NCBI GenBank assembly: GCA_949752735.1 | Contig: OX457036.1 | Span: 62,001 to 126,000, forward strand | Source: Lumbricus terrestris | Taxonomy: Eukaryota; Annelida; Clitellata; Crassiclitellata; Lumbricidae | Direction of reading: 5' to 3' | Length of the DNA: 64,000 bases | Part shown: positions 15,052 through 24,800 of the stretch, in pieces | Layout of the letters: the number at the start of each line of letters is the position of its first letter | Numbering within the stretch: position 1 is the stretch's first letter | Made by a program: the position numbers and the translations under genes | The notes under the pieces: model-generated | Told to the model about the DNA's origin: nothing | Database searches by the model: none | The model's input: only the letters and a program-made list of their open reading frames with translations

Positions 15052-15064
15052 GAGTTGAGTTGAC
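15040..15064. other. satellite orientation switch (palindromic junction)
   Basis: The array flips strand here: CTCAACT, a single G at 15052, then AGTTGAG. The arms are perfectly complementary for about 11-12 bp, then diverge because the right arm soon carries a GACTGAG variant that the left arm lacks at that distance. The two sides therefore form a long imperfect inverted repeat with essentially no spacer. Confidence 0.9.
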
Positions 15065-18000
15065 TGAGTTGAGTTGACTGAGTTGAGTTGAGTTGAGTTG
15101 AGTTGAGTTGAGTTGAGTTGAGTTGAGTTGAGTTGAGTTGAGTTGAGTTGAGTTGACTGAGTTGAGTTGACTGAGTTGAGTTGAGTTGAGTTGAGTTGAG
15201 TTGAGTTGAGTTGAGTTGATTTGAGTTGAGTTGAGCTGAATTGAGTTGAGTTGAGTTGAGTTGACTGAGTCGAGTTGACTGAGTTGAGTTGAGTTGAGTT
15301 GAGTTGAGTTGAGTTGAGTTGAGTTGAGTTGAGTTGAGTTGAGTTGAGTTGAGTTGAGTGAGTTGCGTTGCGTTGCGTTGCGTTGCGTTCGTTGCGTTGC
15401 GTTGCGTTGCGTTGAGTTGAGTTGAGTTGAGTTGAGTTGAGTTGAGTTGAGTTGAGTTGATTTGAGTTGAGTTGAGTTGAGTTGAGTTGAGTTGAGTTGA
15501 GTTGAGTTGACTGAGTTGAGTTGACTGAGTTGAGTTGAGTTGAGTTGAGTTGAGTTGAGTTTAGTTGAGTTGAGTTGAGTTGACTGAGTTGAGTTGACTG
15601 AGTTGAGTTGAGTTGAGTTGAGTTGAGTTGAGTTGAGTTGAGTTGAGTTGAGATGAGTTGAGTTGAGTTGAGTTGAGTTGAGTTGAGTTGAGTTGAGTTG
15701 AGTTGACTGAGTTGAGTTGACTGAGTTGAGTTGAGTTGAGTTGAGTTGAGTTGAGTTGAGTTGAGTTGAGTTGAGTTGAGTTGAGTTGACTGAGTTGAGT
15801 TGACTGAGTTGAGTTGAGTTGAGTTGAGTTGAGTTGAGTTGAGTTGAGTTGAGTTGAGTTGAGTTGACTGAGTTGAGTTGACTGAGTTGAGTTGAGTTGA
15901 GTTGAGTTGAGTTGAGTTGAGTTGACTGAGTTGAGTTGACTGAGTTGAGTTGAGTTGAGTTGAGTTGAGTTGAGTTGAGTTGAGTTGACTGAGTTGAGTT
16001 GACTGGAGTTGAGTTGAGTTGAGTTGAGTTGAGTTGAGTGAGTGAGTTGCGATGCGTTGCGTTGCGTTGCGTTGCGTTGAGTTGAGTTGAGTTGAGTTGA
16101 GTTGAGTTGAGTTGAGTTGACTGAGTTGAGTTGACTGAGTTGAGTTGAGTTGAGTTGAGTTGAGTTGAGTTGAGTTGAGTTGACTGAGTTGAGTTGACTG
16201 GAGTTGAGCTGAGTTGAGTTGAGTTGAGTTGAGTGAGTGAGTTGCGTTGCGTTGCGTTGCGTTGCGTTCGTTGCGTTGCGTTGCGTTGCGTTGAGTTGAG
16301 TTGTGTTGAGTTGAGTTGACTGAGTTGAGTTGAGTTGAGTTGAGTTGAGTTGAGTTGAGTTGAGTTGAGTTGAGTTGAGTTGACTGAGTTGAGTTGACTG
16401 AGTTGAGTTGAGTTGAGTTGAGTTGAGTTGAGTTGAGTTGAGTTGAGTTGAGTTGAGTTGAGTTGAGTTGAGTTGACTGAGTTGAGTTGACTGAGTTGAG
16501 TTGAGTTGAGTTGAGTTGAGTTGAGTTGAGTTGAGTTGATTTGAGTTGAGTTGAGCTGAATTGAGTTGAGTTGAGTTGAGTTGACTGAGTTGAGTTGACT
16601 GAGTTGAGTTGAGTTGAGTTGAGTGAGTTGCGTTGCGTTGCGTTGCGTTGCGTTGCGATGAGTTGAGTTGAGTTGAGTTGAGTTGAGTTGAGTTGAGTTG
16701 AGTTGAGTTGAGTTGAATTGAGTTGAGTTGAGTTGAGTTGAGAGAGTGAGTTGGGTTGCGTTGCGTTGAGTTGAGTTGAGTTGACTGAGTTGAGTTGACT
16801 GAGTTGAGTTGAGTTGAGTTGAGTTGAGTTGAGTTGAGTTGAGTTGATTTGAGTTGAGTTGAGCTGAGTTGAGTTGAGTTGAGTTGACTGAGTTGAGTTG
16901 ACTGAGTTGAGTTGAGTTGAGTTGAGTTGAGTTGAGTTGAGTTGAGTTGAGTTGAGTTGAGTTGAGTTGACTGAGTTGAGTTGACTGAGTTGAGTTGAGT
17001 TGAGTTGAGTTGAGTTGAGTTGAGATGAGTTGATTTGAGTTGAGTTGAGTTGAGTTGAGTTGAGTTGAGTTGACTGAGTTGAGTTGACTGAGTTGAGTTG
17101 AGTTGAGTTGAGTTGAGTTGAGTTGAGTTGAGTTGAGTTGACTGAGTTGAGTTGACTGAGTTGAGTTGAGTTGAGTTGAGTTGAGTTGAGTTGAGTTGAG
17201 TTGAGTTGAGTTGAGTTGAGTTGAGTTGAGTTGACTGAGTTGAGTTGACTGAGTTGAGTTGAGTTGAGTTGAGTTGAGTTGAGTTGAGTTGAGTTGATTT
17301 GAGTTGAGTTGAGCTGAGTTGAGTTGAGTTGAGTTGAGTTGACTGAGTTGAGTTGACTGAGTTGAGTTGAGTTGAGTTGAGTTGAGTTGAGTTGAGTTGA
17401 GTTGAGTTGACTGAGTTGAGTTGACTGAGTTGAGTTGACTGAGTTGAGTTGAGTCGAGTTGAGTTGAGTTGAGTTGAGTTGAGTTGAGTTGAGTTGAGTT
17501 GAGTTGAGTTGAGTTGAGTTGACTGAGTTGAGTTGACTGAGTTGAGTTGAGTTGAGTTGAGTTGAGTTGAGTTGAGTTGAGTTGAGTTGAGTTGAGTTGA
17601 GTTGAGTTGACTGAGTTGAGTTGACTGAGTTGAGTTGAGTTGAGTTGGGTTGAGTTGAGTTGAGTTGAGTTGAGTTGACTGAGTTGAGTTGACTGAGTTG
17701 AGTTGAGTTGAGTTGAGTTGAGTTGAGTTGAGTTGATTTGAGTTGAGTTGAGTTGAGTTGAGTTGAGTTGACTGAGTTGAGTTGACTGAGTTGAGTTGAG
17801 TTGAGTTGAGTTGAGTTGAGTTGAGTTGAGTTGAGTTGAGTTGAATGAGTTGAGTTGAGTTGAGTTGAGTTGAGTTGAGTTGAGTTGAGTGGGTGAGTTG
17901 CGTTGCGTTGCGTTGCGCTGCGTTGAGTTGAGTTGAGTTGAGTTGAGTTGAGTTGAGTTGAGTTGAGTTGAGTTGAGTTGAGTGAGTTGCGTTGCGTTGC

Positions 18001-19880
18001 GTTGCGTTGCGTTCGTTGCGTTGCGTTGCGTTGCGTTGAGTTGAGTTGAGTTGAGTTGAGTTGAGTTGAGTTGAGTTGAGTTGATTTGAGTTGAGTTGAG
18101 TTGAGTTGAGTTGAGTTGAGTTGAGTTGACTGAGTTGAGTTGACTGAGTTGTGTTGAGTTGAGTTGAGTTGAGTTGAGTTGAGTTGAGTTGAGTTGAGTT
18201 GAGTTGAGTTGAGTTTAGTTGAGTTGAGTTGAGTTGACTGAGTTGAGTTGACTGAGTTGAGTTGAGTTGAGTTGAGTTGAGTTGAGTTGAGTTGAGTTGA
18301 GTTGAGATGAGTTGAGTTGAGTTGAGTTGAGTTGAGTTGAGTTGAGTTGAGTTGAGTTGACGGAGTTGAGTTGACTGAGTTGAGTTGAGTTGAGTTGAGT
18401 TGAGTTGAGTTGAGTTGAGTTGAGTTTAGTTGAGTTGAGTTGAGTTGAGTTGAGTTGAGTTGAGTTGAGTTGAGTTTAGTTGAGTTGACTGAGTTGAGTT
18501 GACTGAGTTGAGTTGAGTTGAGTTGAGTTGAGTTGAGTTGAGTTGAGTTGAGTTGAGTTGAGTTGACTGAGTTGAGTTGACTGAGTTGAGTTGAGTTGAG
18601 TTGAGTTGAGTTGAGTTGAGTTGAGTTGAGTTGAGTTGAGTTGACTGAGTTGAGTTGACTGAGTTGAGTTGAGTTGAGTTGAGTTGAGTTGAGTTGAGTT
18701 GAGTTGACTGAGTTGAGTTGACTGAGTTGAGTTGAGTTGAGTTGAGTTGAGTTGAGTTGACTGAGTTGAGTTGACTGGAGTTGAGTTGAGTTGAGTTGAG
18801 TTGAGTTGAGTGAGTGAGTTGCGTTGCGTTGCGTTGCGTTGAGTTGAGTTGAGTTGAGTTGAGTTGAGTTGAGTTGAGTTGACTGAGTTGAGTTGACTGA
18901 GTTGAGTTGAGTTGAGTTGAGTTGGGTTGAGTTGAGTTGAGTTGAGTTGACTGAGTTGAGTTGACTGGAGTTGAGCTGAGTTGAGTTGAGTTGAGTTGAG
19001 TGAGTGAGTTGCGTTGCGTTGCGTTGCGTTGCGTTCGTTGCGTTGCGTTGCGTTGCGTTGCGTTGAGTTGAGTTGTGTTGAGTTGAGTTGACTGAGTTGA
19101 GTTGAGTTGAGTTGAGTTGAGTTGAGTTGAGTTGAGTTGAGTTGAGTTGAGTTGAGTTGAGTTGACTGAGTTTAGTTGACTGAGTTGAGTTGAGTTGAGT
19201 TGAGTTGAGTTGAGTTGAGTTGAGTTGAGTTGACTGAGTTGAGTTGACTGAGTTGAGTTGAGTTGAGTTGAGTTGAGTTGAGTTGATTTGAGTTGAGTTG
19301 AGCTGAATTGAGTTGAGTTGAGTTGAGTTGACTGAGTTGAGTTGACTGAGTTGAGTTGAGGTGAGTTGAGTTGAGTTGAGTTGAGTTGAGTTGAGTTGAG
19401 TTGAGTTGAGTTGAGTTGAGTTGAGTTGAGTGAGTTGCGTTGCGTTGCGTTGCGTTGCGTTCGTTGCGTTGCGTTGCGTTGCGTTGAGTTGAGTTGAGTT
19501 GAGTTGAGTTGAGTTGAGTTGAGTTGAGTTGAGTTGAGTTGATTTGAGTTGAGTTGAGTTGAGTTGAGTTGAGTTGAGTTGAGTTGAGTTGAGTTGAGTT
19601 GACTGAGTTGAGTTGACTGAGTTGAGTTGAGTTGAGTTGAGTTGAGTTGAGTTGAGTTGAGTTGAGTTGAGATGAGTTGAGTTGAGTTGAGTTGAGTTGA
19701 GTTGAGTTGAGTTGAGTTGAGTTGAGTTGACTGAGTTGAGTTGACTGAGTTGAGTTGAGTTGAGTTGAGTTGAGTTGAGTTGAGTTGAGTTTAGTTGAGT
19801 TGAGTTGAGTTGAGTTGAGTTGAGTTGAGTTGAGTTGAGTTTAGTTGAGTTGACTGAGTTGAGTTGACTGAGTTGAGTTC
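15053..19880. repeat. pentamer satellite (TGAGT)n, right arm
   Basis: Same pentamer family in the opposite orientation, with GTTGC blocks (near 15361, 16035, 16240, 16625, 17890, 17985, 18815, 19010, 19430) and GACTGAG pairs. Several GTTGC blocks contain the signature GCGTTCGTTGCG (about 15385, 16268, 18011, 19032, 19459), whose complement I did not find in the left arm. The array stops at GAGTTGAGTTC|GTAAATG near 19880. Confidence 0.96.
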
Positions 19881-19936
19881 GTAAATGTTTTAAGACCTAT
19901 ACCGAGTTTACTTTTGAGACATATTGGGATTTCCAT
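19880..19936 (-). pseudogene. start of a third viral-type ORF, cut off by satellite
   Basis: Just 21 bp after the HNH stop, an ATG at 19936 sits in the same ATATAAAATG context as the two neighbouring ORFs. The frame gives about 19 codons of ordinary composition (beginning MEIPICLKSK) and then runs directly into ACTCA satellite at about 19880. I read this as the 5' tip of the next gene of the same compact gene cluster, its body replaced or lost at the satellite junction. The product cannot be identified from so few residues. It could instead be a chance ATG in AT-rich DNA; the shared start context is the main support. Confidence 0.45.
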
Positions 19937-19957
19937 TTTATATTATAAAAAAAAAAA

Positions 19958-20848
19958 TTATATTTCATCTAAATGATTTAGAAAGTAACGAGCTTTCACT
20001 TCCTGCAATATATATAACCAACGATCTATTTTGTCTGCTTTTTGCATATTTTTTGCCGGCAGCAACGGGCGAATATTCTTCCAATTCATAGCCTTGAAAA
20101 GTTCTCCTTTATCTAGTAAGTTAAATGATGATATTGGCAACACATGATCGATATGCCAGACTGAGCCGTAATTTTGCATTGTCATACCCTCTTCAAACTG
20201 ATATTCGATCCATTTCATAAATATTTCAAAGTCAATGCCGATAATTTGCATAGTAGTTTGTGACTTCGACTCACCTCTTAGTACCGCACCAAGCCTACAA
20301 CGCATATTTGTTACTAATTTAAACTCCGAGTCATTTTGCCTTCGGGTTTTAATATACGCTTTTTGATATTTATTTCGAGCTTCTACGCAGGTGAGATAAT
20401 AATTATGTCTACAATTCTTGCACTCGTTAGCCCATCCGTCTTTTTGGAATCGATTTTTATCGTATTCTGAAATGTTCTTATCAATCTTACACCGGCTGCA
20501 AATTTTCTTATCCTTAGTTTCCTTATTTTCCTGGCTCGCGTACTTATGCGCTAGCTCCTTTACTTTAGCATTTTTACAGAGTTTACAGCTCGGATAACTT
20601 CCGTTCTTTTGTCTTTTATCTTTATGAAATTCATCTAAGCTTTTTTCAATCTTACAGCAGCAGCAAACTTTTTTGTTTTTTGTTTCCCTCACTTCAAGCC
20701 CCGAGTATTTTTGTCTAAGTTTCTTCGTTTTGATAATGACACACGTTTTACAAGAAGCAAAATAGCCGCTCTTATTACGTTCGTTTTTGTAAAATTCAAC
20801 TAAGCTTTTTTCCATTTTGCAATTGTTGCATAATTTTAAGTCTGTCAT
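19958..20848 (-). CDS. triple zinc-ribbon HNH endonuclease-like protein
   Basis: Intact 296-residue ORF. The N-terminal half has three tandem units of about 55 residues, each with two CxxC pairs (C7/C10 with C33/C36; C62 or C63/C65 with C88/C91; C117/C120 with C143/C146), so each can bind one zinc. The C-terminal part has an HNH (beta-beta-alpha-metal) core: WHIDHVLP at 231-238 with D234 and H235, then N258 and N267 in a NIRPL...N context. HNH proteins of this kind occur in phages, giant viruses and virus-like elements and nick or cut DNA; the zinc ribbons probably add DNA binding. It follows the polymerase by 34 bp of A/T-only-rich DNA on the same strand. The ATG lies within ATATAAAATG, which fixes the start. 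No frameshift or stop suggests recent acquisition or selection. Substrate unknown. Confidence 0.85.
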   Translation of the reverse strand: MTDLKLCNNCKMEKSLVEFYKNERNKSGYFASCKTCVIIKTKKLRQKYSGLEVRETKNKKVCCCCKIEKSLDEFHKDKRQKNGSYPSCKLCKNAKVKELAHKYASQENKETKDKKICSRCKIDKNISEYDKNRFQKDGWANECKNCRHNYYLTCVEARNKYQKAYIKTRRQNDSEFKLVTNMRCRLGAVLRGESKSQTTMQIIGIDFEIFMKWIEYQFEEGMTMQNYGSVWHIDHVLPISSFNLLDKGELFKAMNWKNIRPLLPAKNMQKADKIDRWLYILQEVKARYFLNHLDEI

Positions 20849-20882
20849 TTTATATTTTATTTTATTATTTTTTTTTTTAGAT
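20846..20882 (-). promoter_or_regulatory. A/T-rich intergenic start signal of the HNH gene
   Basis: Between the polymerase TAG and the HNH ATG the minus strand is a poly-A run followed by TAATAAAAT repeats ending in ATATAAAATG. The same 10-mer overlaps the ATG at 19936, 24734 and 25016. A start-codon-overlapping TAAAATG recalls poxvirus late promoters (TAAATG); that analogy is inference only. Confidence 0.5.
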
Positions 20883-23800
20883 CTAAGTAGTTTTTAACGA
20901 ATAATGCCCGTATGCTAAAGTATGGATGCCATCACCCATTATTACCCGCTTATCGTCGCCAGCTGAAAGTGCAATCTTATTAATCTCTTCGGTATAAATT
21001 TCGTGAAGATGGGACCTAATCACGTTCATCTTTCTCGACTGCTCTTTCCCTGTAAACACACAGTTTTTGTAATCTTCATGAGTAATTGATTTCTTAACAA
21101 CATTCTTCTTAACGCCCTTGCATTTCTTATGATCTACGCCCGCCATCTTGTAACTGTACAACTTGGATCTCAACCCCACAAATTCCTCAATCTGTTTACC
21201 GGCTGCTTCGTCCTTAAACATACCTATGACCTTTTTGTTGATGCCAGTGTAGATACCAGAAGGATGGTCCTTTGCATACTCGCTTGTGTCAAATCTAGTT
21301 CTAACATCGGGTGCTATATCAGCATAAAAATCGTCGGTCTTAATTTCATAGGCTAACGAATCAGTATCTGTAAAAAGTAACTTCGCCCTATCTCCATACT
21401 TGTCCTTGATGTAATTATAATGAAAAGAATACATGAGCGTTTTGCTCAAGTCTAGGATGCACATTCCTAGATATATCGGCTTGTTATAGAATAGCTTCGT
21501 CTTTTTCATGTGAATAGCGATGAGATTTTCATCGAATATAGTTCGTCTGTCGTAATTAGTTTTCGCCGCGAGTTTAATAGCCTCCTTCTCATCGCTCACC
21601 AATCGTACATCAACTCGATTCTCGATACATTCCATAGTTTTACCGAAGACGCTATTATTCATCAGCTTGAAAAAGTCTTTCTCGAAATCATTTGTAGCTT
21701 TCGTTCTCAATTTCGTATTCAACTCGATATACTCTTTCAGCCACGCTCTTTCTTTGAATATTAACCCACGGTGAATTTTAACGATTTTCAAACCGAGACT
21801 TTCGTACAACAGTAAATTAACGTAATGAACTACATACTTCTTTTTATCGTTTAAATTTGGAATTAGTTTCGCAACAACCGATCCTGGCGGTTTCACACTC
21901 TCAGGAGCCAGTGGATAATCATTATGCAGATCGTGTAATTCTTCTGGATATTCTAAGTCGACTTCTAACACACACCCTATCTCAGATAGTTCGACAACGC
22001 TTTTCCAATCTTTCAGCTCAGTATCAGTCATCCATTTGAAGTCGTGAGTCGGTAGCGGTTTGCACATTGCCCATCCATACAAGTTGTTCGCGTCTAAGTA
22101 CGGAATGAATGTCGAAGGCTGGGTGGGGTTGAAAGCTTCTCCCATGTACTTGTTGTTCGCTTTTCCGTATCGGTTCGAAATCGTGCTGACTCCTCCTCTG
22201 ATTCCCTGTTTGATCATCAGTAACATATCGTAATCGCTCAACAACTCCAAATATACATCGGTTAACTTCAGGGCGGCGTCCCATGCTAGTCCGGGTGAAG
22301 TGTAATACCAGGCGGGATCTAGGTTGTAGTTTTTCAAACAGACATCTCTAAAATTTTCGAATACATCGGCCAGCAGTAGGACATCCGAAAGATTGTACAG
22401 GTTGTGATATTCTCTTAACGTTTTACACCCAAATTTATCCCATACCGCTTTCGCGTGTTCGTAGTCTTCATCGCTGATGCCCGAATCATTCAGTTTAGAA
22501 TAGAAGTTATGCTTCGGTGGTAATTCGGTTTCGTTTAGTCTTTCAACCCCATCAACGTAATCGTATGGATAAACACCCTTTTTGACCCAAATATCTAACT
22601 TCTCGTCTTGGAAAAAATTGCCTAAATTCTTACACTGATCTTTACTAAGGTTCTTCGATAACGCGACGAGACTCGAAGGCATGAATCTAAAACTGTCGAT
22701 GAAACGTAATTCGCGCTTGACTATTTGATCTTTTCCCTCTTTGTCTTTGAATTTATCGACTACGATCTCTCGACTGAATGATAAATACTTCTCTTCATTA
22801 CACGGGATACACTTAATTTTCTCACCCTTCCCGCCTCGTAATTTCTTCACGAATAGATGGCTGTCGTACCCGGTTAGATTATGAAATACTACTGGGAAAA
22901 ACTTGGGGACTTTAAATTTTAGATTGCAAGCGTTATGAGCGGCGCCTCTGAATTTGCCGGTTAAATGGCAATGATCTCTAACAGTATCACCGCCGGTTAA
23001 ACGACCATCATCTCTAACTCGTTTAGAGCTAATTAACTTCAGCCCGCATATATGACAGTGAGTAGCTTCATCATAACATTTCTTCTCTGTTTCACCGAAT
23101 ATCATACTCTTTGGGTGTTTGAACTGGTTGTATATTCGTTTTACATCTTCTACAAGAGAATCTATGAATTTCTGAGCGACATCATCGTCTTCGTTTTCAG
23201 CCGTAAACACCACCGGATCTTGGGAATAAACGCTGTCGTCGAAGCATTTGATGTGGTAACAAAACGAGCTAGGAGTATGTTTCTGATATTTATTGGTGTA
23301 AGACATGGTAGGATCGGGCTGGCATGTATCGAACGGTTTAATGAAGGATTCGAAATCCGCATAGACGATGAAGGGGACTCTCATTTTTCTATAATGATTG
23401 TCAAAAAATAGCACGGTATCATATTGAGGCAATACAATTCGTTGGGCGTCTTGTTGAGAACAGTACTCAGCATGTTTGGTGAGCGCTTCTGGCCGTGTAT
23501 ACCCAGTTAGACATCTTCTACAATAGTACATCGAATGTACAGATTTTTCTGTTCTCGAGCACATCAATTTGTTAAAGTTCTTGATCCAACAGTAATGCTT
23601 CTTTTCTTCATCGGCAATAAGCAGTAGATCGATGTGGGTATCACTTTCATGCTTCGATATATATAATGGGTAAACGCTCTCTTCATAACCGAATAGGTTG
23701 ACGCTAATGTTATTATGACGCTCAAACTTATTTATAATATTAGCGTTAGCGGTAACTGGGAATTCGATGCCACTCCAATCGAGTTTCTCAGATTGTTCTA

Positions 23801-24779
23801 TCAGATCTCTAGTGATTCTTTCTGGGTGATTATCAGTTGGATTTAACGCTCTGGTAACGCACCACTTGAAACATTCATCGTCTTCGTTTTTCATATTAAT
23901 AATAGCCTTTTTACTAGCCAAAAACTCAGGGAGTGGAATATAAGAACTACCTTTCAATGGCTTATATACCACTGTATCGATATCCAATTTCAAAACGGCT
24001 CTGAATCTCCAATTACTACCTCGCATCTGATAACTAGCCATACTCTCCTTAATTTTATCCACTGCGTTGGTATATATTTCCTTCACATCGGTTGCTTCTA
24101 AAATAATATCAGTCTTTGATTTGAAATTAGGCTCAGCCGTTGTTATTTCACCAGATTTCATGTCTACTTTCTCCATTACGCACATGAGATTGAGTTGAAC
24201 TTTTACCCCTCGATTTTTCGCTAGCAGCCTAACTACAGCCTTGAGAAAAGATTCAACATCGACCCTGTTATTGCCCTCGATCGTGTATCTTTTTGTAAAC
24301 CCTTTGATAGCCGTCGCAGTCTCTTGAAGTTTGAACCTATGAATAGGTGGTTTTATTCTTTCGGGTAACTGACTAATCTCACTAGTCAACCAATCCGAAA
24401 AAGTAGCTTTATTTTTCCCTACAAATTTCCAAGTAGTAGACAAGAATGCTGTAAGTCCCGCTTTTCCTAATCTAGAGTATCCTTTTTGACCTCTCTTTTT
24501 TGCAATTTCTCGCAATTCTCGTACAGTGCCTCTCTGTTTCGCAATTTGCTGCAATTCTCGTACCGTGCGGGGAGTACGCGTTGAAGCCTTGATGACTGGG
24601 GCCCGGGCACCTAGTCGATCTCCATGCTTTATGAACGCGATAAGTTCCGCTTTTGATAGTTTCGAGTATCCTTTTTGTCTTCTTTGTTTTGGAATTTGTC
24701 GCAATTCTTTCAGATTATACGTTGAGTAGTCCATTTTATATTGAGGTATCTTGTCTTTAAGTCGGGTTGAATATTCCAT
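20883..24779 (-). CDS. protein-primed-type family-B DNA polymerase (Polinton/adintovirus-like)
   Basis: Intact 1298-residue ORF. Order: SAP-like helix repeats (22-50, partial 72-84, 86-113); an uncharacterised region with C303 (DDECF) and H395 (HYCWI); a zinc finger C420/C423/H436/C440; Exo I D475/E477 (YADFES); an endonuclease VII-like module C575/C578...DHCH 602-605...H615/C618; Exo II N634...D639; Exo III Y795...D799; Pol A at 894-902 (D896); Pol B K1038...NNSVFG; Pol C DTD 1138-1140; conserved C-terminal DGIHTLAYGH. This is the DNA_pol_B_2 type used by protein-primed viral replicons, which would copy a linear element. The C-terminus looks complete. Start is ambiguous: M1 (24779) and M16 (24734) head a local duplication (M-E/D-YST), and only M16 carries the exact ATATAAAATG context. 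All catalytic motifs are present. No integrase, ATPase or capsid gene is nearby. Confidence 0.93.
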   Translation of the reverse strand: MEYSTRLKDKIPQYKMDYSTYNLKELRQIPKQRRQKGYSKLSKAELIAFIKHGDRLGARAPVIKASTRTPRTVRELQQIAKQRGTVRELREIAKKRGQKGYSRLGKAGLTAFLSTTWKFVGKNKATFSDWLTSEISQLPERIKPPIHRFKLQETATAIKGFTKRYTIEGNNRVDVESFLKAVVRLLAKNRGVKVQLNLMCVMEKVDMKSGEITTAEPNFKSKTDIILEATDVKEIYTNAVDKIKESMASYQMRGSNWRFRAVLKLDIDTVVYKPLKGSSYIPLPEFLASKKAIINMKNEDDECFKWCVTRALNPTDNHPERITRDLIEQSEKLDWSGIEFPVTANANIINKFERHNNISVNLFGYEESVYPLYISKHESDTHIDLLLIADEEKKHYCWIKNFNKLMCSRTEKSVHSMYYCRRCLTGYTRPEALTKHAEYCSQQDAQRIVLPQYDTVLFFDNHYRKMRVPFIVYADFESFIKPFDTCQPDPTMSYTNKYQKHTPSSFCYHIKCFDDSVYSQDPVVFTAENEDDDVAQKFIDSLVEDVKRIYNQFKHPKSMIFGETEKKCYDEATHCHICGLKLISSKRVRDDGRLTGGDTVRDHCHLTGKFRGAAHNACNLKFKVPKFFPVVFHNLTGYDSHLFVKKLRGGKGEKIKCIPCNEEKYLSFSREIVVDKFKDKEGKDQIVKRELRFIDSFRFMPSSLVALSKNLSKDQCKNLGNFFQDEKLDIWVKKGVYPYDYVDGVERLNETELPPKHNFYSKLNDSGISDEDYEHAKAVWDKFGCKTLREYHNLYNLSDVLLLADVFENFRDVCLKNYNLDPAWYYTSPGLAWDAALKLTDVYLELLSDYDMLLMIKQGIRGGVSTISNRYGKANNKYMGEAFNPTQPSTFIPYLDANNLYGWAMCKPLPTHDFKWMTDTELKDWKSVVELSEIGCVLEVDLEYPEELHDLHNDYPLAPESVKPPGSVVAKLIPNLNDKKKYVVHYVNLLLYESLGLKIVKIHRGLIFKERAWLKEYIELNTKLRTKATNDFEKDFFKLMNNSVFGKTMECIENRVDVRLVSDEKEAIKLAAKTNYDRRTIFDENLIAIHMKKTKLFYNKPIYLGMCILDLSKTLMYSFHYNYIKDKYGDRAKLLFTDTDSLAYEIKTDDFYADIAPDVRTRFDTSEYAKDHPSGIYTGINKKVIGMFKDEAAGKQIEEFVGLRSKLYSYKMAGVDHKKCKGVKKNVVKKSITHEDYKNCVFTGKEQSRKMNVIRSHLHEIYTEEINKIALSAGDDKRVIMGDGIHTLAYGHYSLKTT

Positions 24780-24800
24780 TTTACTGTTATTTTATATACA
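24732..24800 (-). promoter_or_regulatory. duplicated start/promoter region of the polymerase gene
   Basis: Reading on the minus strand, TATATAAAATAACAGTAAAATGG precedes M1 in two parts, and ATATAAAATGG overlaps M16; the codons after each ATG encode M-E-Y-S-T and M-D-Y-S-T. This looks like a 45-bp tandem duplication of the gene start, so either ATG may be used. Confidence 0.5.

Noticed and set aside
15040..15064. Treating the orientation switch as a telomere or replication-origin hairpin
   Set aside because: Repeat unit is not telomere-like and the arms have different higher-order content; nothing supports a functional end.
3155..19880. Regularly spaced repeats reminiscent of a CRISPR array
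   Set aside because: There are no unique spacers; all of it is variation on a 5-bp unit in eukaryotic satellite DNA.
19958..24779. A bacterial or phage contaminant carrying the polymerase and HNH genes
   Set aside because: The sequence is continuous with eukaryotic satellites on both sides, and PolBs of this domain layout are known from animal genomes; contamination is still worth excluding with long reads.
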